DNA of 64,000 nucleotides from a bacterium (GTDB taxonomy: Bacteria; Cyanobacteriota; Vampirovibrionia; Gastranaerophilales; UBA9971). Of this stretch, positions 27,923-36,677 are shown in pieces. Numbering within the stretch: the first letter of the stretch is position 1; each line of letters begins with the position of its first letter. The notes under the pieces are model-generated. The model did no database searches. It was given only the letters and a program-made list of their open reading frames with translations, and was not told the DNA's origin. Both the position numbers and the translations under genes were made by a program. The stretch covers positions 1 through 64,000 of the forward strand of contig JBAWVS010000003.1 of NCBI GenBank assembly GCA_037147175.1, in the 5' to 3' direction.

Positions 27923-28546
27923 TTATTCCGTCAATTTTTTCAATTTCAAATTTCTCACTTCTTCTTCAAAGCATTTTTTTATTATTTTATTTCTGTCTGT
28001 TTCACTTATTTCAACAAATTTAAGTACTGATACAATATTTTTGCCCTGCAAAAGCGAATAGAGAATTATTCCTTTGCCTGTTGCTATTTCATCATCGGGC
28101 ATGTAGAGAGTAAATTTCCAAATTGAATTAGTTTTCAGCTCATCTTTAAGTAACAATCTAATTCCGCCGCCGCCTATGTTTATTGTCTTTGTTTCAATTT
28201 CCGTTACATTTTGAGATAAAATTAATCTGAGATTGAAAGGTGATCTTACGTAATCTCTTCTCTGGATATGTTTTTTTTCGCCGGGAATTTCTATGACAAA
28301 GTCATGCTCAAGCGGTGAATTTATTACTATTGAGTCAAACGAAAAAATCCCTGAATCAGTATAAACAACGACCTCAACTTCTTTGCCTTCCGGCAATTTT
28401 TTGATCAAATAACTGTGATCTTCAGAAAAAACAACTGCCACTCTGTCGCTTTCAAACCATTTAACAGTGCATGTTATTGATTCAGAACGAAGTGAAGAAA
28501 CCTTAAACTTTAAACGTATTTTCTGACCGGCTTTCAATTCTTTCAT
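27923..28546 (-). CDS. PilZ-domain protein (YcgR-like), copy 2
   Basis: A 207-aa paralogue of the protein at 25496: a YcgR-like N-terminal half (about 1-88) and a C-terminal PilZ domain. R-R-x-x-x-R is intact in IQRRDYVRSPF near residue 92. The second motif reads NIGGGGI, with G where the D/N-x-S-x-x-G motif has S, so c-di-GMP affinity may be altered. It is the first gene of the PilZ-TPR-PilZ series, with 145 bases before the TPR gene. Confidence 0.82.
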   Translation of the reverse strand: MKELKAGQKIRLKFKVSSLRSESITCTVKWFESDRVAVVFSEDHSYLIKKLPEGKEVEVVVYTDSGIFSFDSIVINSPLEHDFVIEIPGEKKHIQRRDYVRSPFNLRLILSQNVTEIETKTINIGGGGIRLLLKDELKTNSIWKFTLYMPDDEIATGKGIILYSLLQGKNIVSVLKFVEISETDRNKIIKKCFEEEVRNLKLKKLTE

Positions 28547-28710
28547 AATATACCTAACTTAAATTTATTTTCGGATTTATTAAAACAGGAAACTGTTTTA
28601 AGTATTCGACTTTCCCGAAACAATAACACTGGATGAAACTATTGCTTAGATAAAAGATAATTTACTTGTGCGATATTTTAAAGGCTAAAAAATATTATAT
28701 TAATTATATT

Positions 28711-29376
28711 ATGAAAATTAACCATCTACTTCCTGTAAATTTATTTAAATCAAATTCTGTCGGCAGAAAAGCCGAAATTTCCGACAGGGATGATAATCAA
28801 GACATAAAAATCGACATAGATCACCTTCTTCAATGGGAAAGAAATGAAAAAACTCCCGAAAAAAAACTCCCTAAATGGAATTTAGAAAAAATTCCGCTTA
28901 AATTTTTTATAAATAAAGATGTCTATACAGAAAAATTAATGCCTGAATTTGCCAAATCCGTAGAAAACTCTTTTCAAATTTGGTCAAGAGCTTCTCACGG
29001 ATTAATCAGGTTTGAAAAAACCTTAAATCCTTACAATTCCGATATTATAATTCGGTGGTCAAATGAAACACTGCCGGGCAGAAATTATGAAGCAGGTCAT
29101 AATGATTTAAAAGTAAATAATAATCGGATTCAAAAAGCTGAAATCACTTTAATAGTTTTTCCTGTGATTGACATGAATCTTTCTGCGGAAAACCGTATAG
29201 ACAGAGTCCAACGCACAGCACTACACGAAATCGGACACGCTCTGGGATTAAATCACAGTAATAATCCTAAAGATATTATGTTTCACAGGGGAATCTACAA
29301 TAAATCTTTAAGTATAATAGATATAAAAAGAATTAATGAGCTTTACAAAACAAGAGACCTTGATTTAATTAGCTGA
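28711..29376 (+). CDS. Matrixin-like zinc metalloprotease
   Basis: A metzincin-type peptidase. The zinc motif H-E-x-x-H-x-x-G-x-x-H is exact (HEIGHALGLNHS near residue 174 counting from this ATG), followed by the Met-turn DIMFHRG. Upstream, WNLEKIPLKFFINKD and SFQIWSRASHGLIRF match the first strands of the matrixin fold. I chose ATG at 28711 (221 aa); an in-frame TTG at 28666 would add 15 residues. Neither has a good ribosome-binding site. No signal peptide is visible, odd for a family that is normally secreted or cell-surface; it may act inside or leave by another route. Confidence 0.85.
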   Translation: MKINHLLPVNLFKSNSVGRKAEISDRDDNQDIKIDIDHLLQWERNEKTPEKKLPKWNLEKIPLKFFINKDVYTEKLMPEFAKSVENSFQIWSRASHGLIRFEKTLNPYNSDIIIRWSNETLPGRNYEAGHNDLKVNNNRIQKAEITLIVFPVIDMNLSAENRIDRVQRTALHEIGHALGLNHSNNPKDIMFHRGIYNKSLSIIDIKRINELYKTRDLDLIS

Positions 29377-29399
29377 ATTCTTTAAATTTTTTTCGCGGT

Positions 29400-29750
29400 T
29401 TATACAGGAAGAAGCTTTCCTGATGCATTTATCAGCATACTAAGTATTGAAAATAATATTGAACCTACAAGTGCAGGAATAAACCCGCCTATATGAAAGC
29501 CATGCACAAAATAAGCCGATAACGCGAATAAGCCGGCATTTATTACAAGTGTAAATAAACCCAGAGTAAGAATATTTAACGGCAACGCAAAGAAACTTAT
29601 AATAGGCTTAATGAAGGTATTTACAAGTCCGATAACAAGCGCCGCAAAAAGTGCGGTTAGAAAACCTGATATTGCTATTCCGGGAACTATTTTAGCAATC
29701 AGAATAAGCGCAAGTGCAAAAAGTATCCATTTTATTAAAGTTCTTATCAT
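29400..29750 (-). CDS. YvlD/phage-holin-IV family membrane protein
   Basis: A 116-aa four-span membrane protein of the family often called mycobacterial 4-TMS phage holin (YvlD). The sequence shows WILFALALILIAKIVPGI, then NTFIKPIISFFALPLNILTL and a C-terminal GFIPALVGSILFSI, all typical. Despite the name it is chromosomal and its role is unknown. GAAGGGAAA precedes the ATG. No phage genes are near. Confidence 0.88.
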   Translation of the reverse strand: MIRTLIKWILFALALILIAKIVPGIAISGFLTALFAALVIGLVNTFIKPIISFFALPLNILTLGLFTLVINAGLFALSAYFVHGFHIGGFIPALVGSILFSILSMLINASGKLLPV

Positions 29751-29850
29751 TTTATTTCCCTTCTCATTTTAAAAATTATACATACCTATATTAAAATACT
29801 TTTCTTGAAATTCAATTATGCTTTTGTATAATGATTTTAAAATTTTTTTA

Positions 29851-30657
29851 CTAGTACAATCCTTCCAGCAAAACCCATCTGCCAAGCGGTACAACTTCGC
29901 AGTAAAATTTTAAGGAATCCTGAAAACATTTATTCAGGCAAAATCCTCCCGAAAGATAAATTTTATTCGGATTTCCGGCAAAATTCCATGTATTATAAGC
30001 AATTCCGTTAATATATTTTGCAATAGCAACATCAGCAGGAATATTTGATGCTATATCATCCATAATTTTTTCCATGGCAAAAACTCCGCAGGTTACGGGT
30101 ATTTTTTCTTTTTGCGCAAGCAGGCTTGAAGAATCCACTCCGTAAAATTTTGAGAGCATTTCTACTGTTGCGCCTGTCACACTTCCGCAACTTCCGTTCC
30201 AGTCAAGGTCTTTATACTTTCCGTCAGTAAATCTTACCCATTTTACATCTCTGCTGCCTATATCAACGATAGTCGCATCTTTCAAATCATCTTCCGAAAG
30301 AATTTTTTTTGCGCCATAAGCAAGTGAAAGCATTTCATTCTGGTAAAGACCATCGGGTTTTACCCGATTTTTCACCATATGACCTGTTGCCCCGTCAAAA
30401 TTTATATCAACTGAAGCAAAAAATTTTGAGGGAAAAAGAAAGTGTCTGATATTATTTTTGGCACTGTCATTCTCAGATGAAGTTGAATACTCGGTCAATG
30501 CAGGGATTGAGACTTTATCTGAAAGTTGGGTTGCTCCTTCGCTGTCAGCAGAGAAACAAAAAGTTGATAAAGGGCTTGTTAACAGGTCTTTTTCGTCCTC
30601 ATAAACTTCTAAAACCTTGCTCCAACTCGTCCCCGCATCTATGTATAATTTTGTCAT
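29851..30657 (-). CDS. BadF/BadG-type ASKHA ATPase
   Basis: A 268-aa ATPase of the BadF/BadG/HgdC fold, the family of 2-hydroxyacyl-CoA dehydratase activators. Evidence: the N-terminal phosphate-1 motif LYIDAGTSWSKV, ATIVDIGSRDVKWVRF near residue 130 (phosphate 2), GSCGSVTGATVEML near 157, CGVFAMEKIM near 182 and the adenosine motif IYLSGGFCLN near 235. Two Cys residues match the region where activators carry a 4Fe-4S cluster (GSCGS and VTCGVF). The start lies four bases after the stop of the upstream gene, so the pair is co-translated. The partner is not a recognisable dehydratase, so the reaction is open. Confidence 0.8.
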   Translation of the reverse strand: MTKLYIDAGTSWSKVLEVYEDEKDLLTSPLSTFCFSADSEGATQLSDKVSIPALTEYSTSSENDSAKNNIRHFLFPSKFFASVDINFDGATGHMVKNRVKPDGLYQNEMLSLAYGAKKILSEDDLKDATIVDIGSRDVKWVRFTDGKYKDLDWNGSCGSVTGATVEMLSKFYGVDSSSLLAQKEKIPVTCGVFAMEKIMDDIASNIPADVAIAKYINGIAYNTWNFAGNPNKIYLSGGFCLNKCFQDSLKFYCEVVPLGRWVLLEGLY

Positions 30658-30661
30658 AAAC

Positions 30662-31411
30662 TCACCCCAGCTTTATAAATGCTTCTATCTTTGCCCTTAC
30701 CGAATTTGAGGCTTTATCGTCAACATCAACATAAAGTCCGTCATATTTTTTTGCAAGATATTTTGCTAACTGCATTTTTGCACAAAAAGTCTGGGCAAAA
30801 AAAACTGTCGGAACATTTTTATCAACAAACATCTCTAAATCCATATCAGCAGGTTTTCCAGCCTCAACACATCTGGTCCAGCCGTAAACATGAGTTGTAT
30901 CAGGAAATAATTCAAGAAAACTCAAGTCATTTGGAGCAACTCCCCAAAAACCGTATTCCGGAATTGACTTTTCTACAGAAATTTCCTGTTTTTCTATAAC
31001 ATTGTCCATTATGGTTAATATTTTTTGCTTTAAAGGCAAGTTGCTTGTGGATATTGGAGTTGAAAAATCTTGATTGCTTTCGTTATATTTTGTTTGTACT
31101 ACATTAAAGCCCATATCTTCCAGAATTTTTGCGGCAATTCTGCCTGAATCACATTTTTCTTCCCCTACCGCGGCAACTATAACTTCAAGATTTTCTTTTA
31201 AAGCCGTTGTATTATCCATAATATTTTTTATTATTCTGCAAAAAGCATCGGGAATTATACTCGAATTGGGCATTTCATAATTAACATCAAGGTCTATAAT
31301 TACGTGATTAGGATATTTCTGTTTTATTTGCATAAAAATTTCGGGTTCCGGATAACCCCAGATGCCAATTACTTTTTGCTTTTCGGATTTTAAAAATTCT
31401 ACTTTATTCAT
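30662..31411 (-). CDS. Unknown partner of the ASKHA ATPase
   Basis: A 249-aa soluble protein I cannot place. It begins IGIWGYPEPEIFMQIKQKYP. The middle has GFWGVAPNDLSFLELFPD near residue 153, and the C-terminal part has GWTRCVEAGKPADMDLEMF and FFAQTFCAKMQLAKYLAKKY, with two Cys that could be ligands. The general alpha/beta look and Cys placing recall the Fe-S-bearing HgdB/HgdC-partner proteins, but the sequence does not show the family's motifs. It is directly upstream of, and coupled to, the BadF/BadG-type ATPase, which suggests that the ATPase acts on it. Confidence 0.6.
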   Translation of the reverse strand: MNKVEFLKSEKQKVIGIWGYPEPEIFMQIKQKYPNHVIIDLDVNYEMPNSSIIPDAFCRIIKNIMDNTTALKENLEVIVAAVGEEKCDSGRIAAKILEDMGFNVVQTKYNESNQDFSTPISTSNLPLKQKILTIMDNVIEKQEISVEKSIPEYGFWGVAPNDLSFLELFPDTTHVYGWTRCVEAGKPADMDLEMFVDKNVPTVFFAQTFCAKMQLAKYLAKKYDGLYVDVDDKASNSVRAKIEAFIKLG

Positions 31412-31524
31412 TGTTTTAGTTTTTTAAATATTAATATTTCTTTAGATATTATACTTTAAATGGCAATTTATTATGTTGTTTAGTTTTAAGTAAACTGTGA
31501 TAACAGAATGAATAAGATTTTAAA

Positions 31525-32361
31525 ATGATTATTAATACAAAACAAAATATTTATTTTGTAACCAATTCAAAAGATTCTAAAATGAATTTTGTTTCTTTTA
31601 GTGCTGTAAATCCACACAATCCCTTAGAAACAGCCTTAAGCGAATATTTGTTCGTTGAGCCTGACAAAATATCTTTATTAATGAAAAAATTAAATAGTAA
31701 AAGTTATGAAACAGTAGGAAACCTTCCTCCTGAATGGAATATAAAGCCTAATAGCAAAAATGAGGCTGCCATTATGAAAGATTTTGCTGAAGTTGTTAAA
31801 GATTTGCGAAAAATCAATTTTTTGCAAACAAAACCTCCTTTATATGTAAAATCTTATGATGAATTTTTAAAGCTTGTTGAAAAAAAATAAAAACAAGCAG
31901 AAAATAAATTAAAACAACTACTAATCAAATCAGGAATTATAAAAGATACTGAAAAAATTTTGATGGAGGAAATTAAGGGAGGCTCAAGAAGTTTTGTATA
32001 TTCATTTAAAGCTAATGGTAGTGATTATGTAATTAAAATATTAAAAGAGAATAAATCTCATACAGAAAAAACTCATGGGGTATTTATTGAAACAAATAAA
32101 CAGATGTTTTTAAGCAATAAAGAAGGTGATAAATACCTTGCCAAAATTTATTTTTCAGATTTCAAAAATAATTTTATCTTATCTAAAAAGGAAAAAAACG
32201 TACAATCTTCTCTTGACAAAATCCTTGCTTTTCTTTCAGCTATTCAAAAAAAATATAAATTAAAGTACACCGATTTTAATAATGGCAATATTATTAATAA
32301 TAAAATTGTTGATTTTGGAGGAATAGATGTTTCTCCATCAAAATTTGTTTTTCCAAACTGA
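31525..32361 (+). pseudogene. Kinase-like gene broken by an in-frame TAA
   Basis: Two open stretches, 31525-31890 (121 aa) and 31960-32361 (133 aa), lie in the same frame. The sequence between them reads on in that frame, without another stop, as KQAENKLKQLLIKSGIIKDT. Only the TAA at 31888-31890 separates them, so the ancestral product would be about 278 aa. The second part looks like a protein-kinase fold: GGSRSFVYSFKANGSDYVIKIL (glycine loop and ATP-binding Lys) and YTDFNNGNIINNKIVDFGG (catalytic Asp-x-x-x-x-Asn and DFG). No ribosome-binding site precedes the ATG at 31960, so a simple restart is weak. Either a fresh pseudogene, a read-through case or a sequencing error. AAA-rich context surrounds the stop. 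Confidence 0.7.
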
Positions 32362-32514
32362 TTTTTTAAAATATTAATTTTTTCTTAAGTTTTATTTATT
32401 AAAATATTTCAACTGATATAAATATACTATAAGGAAAATTTTCCTTAAAATTTTGTATGTAAAAATTTTCATATTAAAATGAGATAAAGAATACAGAAAT
32501 TAGAGAAAAATTAA

Positions 32515-34368
<1,854 letters not shown>

Positions 34369-34386
34369 GTCTTAATACAGAATACT

Positions 34387-34414
34387 AAAAAGCCCCGAGA
34401 TTTCGGGGCTTTTT
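34387..34414. terminator. dnaK terminator
   Basis: Perfect 12-bp stem AAAAAGCCCCGA / TCGGGGCTTTTT with a 4-base loop, 19 bases after the dnaK stop; it works on either strand. Confidence 0.93.
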
Positions 34415-34448
34415 AAATTTTAAAAAATTTGATAAAACAGAAAATATT

Positions 34449-34464
34449 AAGACAGCTTCTAAAC
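34449..34464. repeat. Dispersed repeat, partial copy C
   Basis: An exact 16-base match (minus strand GTTTAGAAGCTGTCTT) to the end of the elements at 2328-2404 and 4528-4618. It supplies the stop codon (TAG) of the small gene at 34459-34695; the rest of the element has diverged. Confidence 0.65.
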
Positions 34465-34695
34465 TTTTGCAATACTAATTTCGATATGTTCTTCTTCATT
34501 TTCTCTGCTGATGTTAAATTTAACATGCCGGTCATCCTGATGACGATTGACGAAATCAGCTTTATGATAAACATTAAAATTCGTTATTATATATCCTTCT
34601 GAGATATAGTTTTCTAAAATATCTTTAACACGTTCTAACTTTGCACCTACAAGTTTAAAATGAGCTTGTTTTAATATTTTTACAAAATTATTAAT
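34459..34695 (-). CDS. Small protein gene with a possible ATT start
   Basis: A 78-codon ORF I do not recognise, missing from ordinary ORF calls because it has no ATG, GTG or TTG start in frame. The reading frame is open from a TAA about 20 bases upstream. The translation has coding character (KLERVKDILENYISEGY, then a basic His-rich stretch and FNISRENEEEHIEISIAKV). AGGGG lies 8 bases before ATT at 34693-34695, the natural position of a start codon. ATT initiation is rare, so a decayed gene is the alternative. Its stop lies within a dispersed repeat end, so the C-terminus may have been replaced. Confidence 0.5.
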   Translation of the reverse strand: MNNFVKILKQAHFKLVGAKLERVKDILENYISEGYIITNFNVYHKADFVNRHQDDRHVKFNISRENEEEHIEISIAKV

Positions 34696-34775
34696 AAAAT
34701 TAACCCCTGTTTTTGATTACAATATAATTATCGCATAAACAGGTTATTTAATTTATTTGTAGTGTACAAAAAGAA

Positions 34776-34898
34776 TTATTTGTTGTCTGCGGGTTTGGCA
34801 GTAGCAGACTGAACCGAATTTTGAGAGTTTGGCGCTTTTGAAGGTTTAGCCTGTTTTGGTTTTTTAACTTCTCTTTTTCCGCCTTTATCTTTAGACAT
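34776..34898 (-). CDS. 40-aa basic, Lys/Pro-rich small protein
   Basis: A 40-residue protein starting MSKDKGGKREVKKPKQAK and ending ATAKPADNK. It is strongly basic and probably disordered. AAGGAGAA lies about 9 bases before the ATG. The opening MSKDKGGK-x-x-K-K-P is a recurrent small-protein pattern that I have seen in unrelated bacteria, function unknown, sometimes nucleic-acid binding by charge. It is too short for routine calling. Upstream is the YkgJ-type gene ending at 35027. Confidence 0.72.
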   Translation of the reverse strand: MSKDKGGKREVKKPKQAKPSKAPNSQNSVQSATAKPADNK

Positions 34899-35026
34899 AA
34901 TAAAATTCTCCTTAAATTTTGATATCAGTATTTTGTATTAAATTAATAATACTCCTATTCTAAGATTCTTACAAAATTATTTGTATTACAACATGGAATT
35001 TAATTTAAATAAAAAAAAATAACTTT

Positions 35027-36034
35027 TTACAAAACTGCCTCGATTTTTTCCAGATAAAACTTATAAATATATGTCATTGCATGCAAAGTCATTGAGGCAA
35101 CCATAACTTCTTCTTTCCACTCATAAAATCCGCACACGGGAGGCAAAATAGACAGCGGATTATCAGGAAAATCCCTGCAAATATCCGGTCTTTTTTCATA
35201 AATAGTGCAGGTATTATCACGAGAAATATGCGGGCAATGATAAAAATAAATATTTTCATCTTCATCAAGAGTTTGTTTTACTAAATCCACATAATCAGGA
35301 AAAATTTCCCTTGCTTCATCTAAAGTTTTGTAGGGAATGAAAATACTTGAAAACTGTTTTGCAAATTCATCACCGTTTTTAGCTTTTTGTTTTAATTCTT
35401 CTAAATCATATTCTGAGCATGCAAGCTTGCAGCAGGTCGCGCATCTGTCGCAGTTAAAATTATTACTGTAATTTTTGATTTCCTCTGCTTTTACATAAAT
35501 ATCCGGAGCTATTTCATTTTTAATTTTATCTGTACAAAATTTTTGCCATTCGCGAAAACTGCAATTTTTTGGAAGAATGGTTGTTACGGAATTCGGGAAA
35601 TTATCGCATAAAAAACTTTTTTCTTTGCAAACACATTTATCATCCGATAAATTTCTGCAAAAATAAAAATAAACAGGATCTAAAGACTTTGAAAGAACAG
35701 AAGACACATAAGCATTGTCTGCCGCAAGAGCTTTTTCATTATTTATTTCAACAAGGATTTCGTTGTCTTGTTCATAAGTAAAAAATTCATCTGCTCCGTA
35801 CGGAATAAAAAGCTTGATGTATTCCTGAGAAATCACATCTTCCTTCTGAGAAAGTTCATATATATCAGCAGGAGAAAACGGGGAGTATCTTATTTTGCAG
35901 CAGGAATGGCATTTTGAGCAAGAAAATTCTTTCTTAAGCTTATTTAGCTGTTCTTTAAAAGTTTTGTCCGCTTCAAAAAACAGTTCACGATACAAAATTC
36001 TATTTTTTTTTCTTTCCAGATCAAGCTTATTCAT
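35027..36034 (-). CDS. Double YkgJ/UPF0153-type cysteine-cluster protein
   Basis: A 335-aa protein made of two copies of the YkgJ (CxxCxxxxCC) domain. Copy 1 has CSKCHSCCKIRYSPF near residue 37, then C-x-C and FLCDNFPN near 141. Copy 2 has CDRCATCCKLACSEYDL near 196 and CTIYEKRPDICRDFPDNP near 272. Each set of about eight Cys would bind a zinc ion or Fe-S cluster. The single-domain paralogue lies at 41178. The role of this family is not established. GGATTAAAAATG gives an AGGA ribosome-binding site. Confidence 0.82.
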   Translation of the reverse strand: MNKLDLERKKNRILYRELFFEADKTFKEQLNKLKKEFSCSKCHSCCKIRYSPFSPADIYELSQKEDVISQEYIKLFIPYGADEFFTYEQDNEILVEINNEKALAADNAYVSSVLSKSLDPVYFYFCRNLSDDKCVCKEKSFLCDNFPNSVTTILPKNCSFREWQKFCTDKIKNEIAPDIYVKAEEIKNYSNNFNCDRCATCCKLACSEYDLEELKQKAKNGDEFAKQFSSIFIPYKTLDEAREIFPDYVDLVKQTLDEDENIYFYHCPHISRDNTCTIYEKRPDICRDFPDNPLSILPPVCGFYEWKEEVMVASMTLHAMTYIYKFYLEKIEAVL

Positions 36035-36293
36035 TTTTAATCCTGTTAGATTTCTTTCTTAATTAAAACTATAACACATACACCAAAATGGATAAAAATA
36101 GCCAAAACAGAAGCAATTATTAATAAGCATTATTATATTTGAATAAATTAACACAAAGGACTATCGAGAACCTGCCCGTTAGTTTGTTTAAAAAAGACTT
36201 CACATGACCTAGAATTTAAACAGAAATATCTAAAAATATGAGAAAAAACATGTAATCTTAAAATAGCAGGCTAATGTCCTGAGGAGAAATATT

Positions 36294-36605
36294 ATGGAAC
36301 TAGGGCAAACTTACGGGGATGAAGTATATAACCCCAATCTGCTGGAATTCAGAAATATTTCCAAAGATATTCTTCCTTGGCTCGAAAAAATAGCTATCGA
36401 GAATAATTGCAGAATAGAAAAAAAAGAATGGAGAAGCAAATATAACAGCTACGTTGTTTATGACTATGAACCTTTTTGCTCGGACGGTTTTGAGATTAGT
36501 CTGAGTATTTCGTCCACATCAAAAAACTATCTTAAATTTATACAATATCTTTACAGCAATAAAATTAAAACTATAGAATACCTGAAAGTATGTCTGTCCA
36601 GCTAA
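36294..36605 (+). CDS. Hypothetical 103-aa protein
   Basis: A 103-aa soluble protein that I do not recognise. It has a clear AGGAG 8 bases before the ATG and codon use like its neighbours. The sequence is mixed alpha/beta with no membrane span (IEKKEWRSKYNSYVVYDYE, then SISSTSKNYLKFIQYLYSN). A small hairpin CAGG-N7-CCTG overlaps the start region upstream of the ribosome-binding site. A strong terminator follows. The 259-base gap before it holds a possible promoter only. Confidence 0.6.
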   Translation: MELGQTYGDEVYNPNLLEFRNISKDILPWLEKIAIENNCRIEKKEWRSKYNSYVVYDYEPFCSDGFEISLSISSTSKNYLKFIQYLYSNKIKTIEYLKVCLSS

Positions 36606-36626
36606 TTTCAATCAAAATATAATTAA

Positions 36627-36674
36627 AAAAGAACCAGCCTTATTGTGATAAATAAAAAGGGCTGGTTCTTAAAT
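36627..36674. terminator. Bidirectional terminator
   Basis: Stem AAGAACCAGCC / GGCTGGTTCTT flanked by A and T runs, between the convergent genes ending at 36605 and 36678. Confidence 0.88.
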
Positions 36675-36677
36675 TAA

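Noticed and set aside
29400-29750. Prophage, because of the phage-holin family name.
   Set aside because: The YvlD family is chromosomal and no other phage gene is near.
31888-31890. TAA read as sense (recoded genome).
   Set aside because: TAA ends many intact genes in the window (for example dnaK, and the 50-aa gene), so a code change is not supported.
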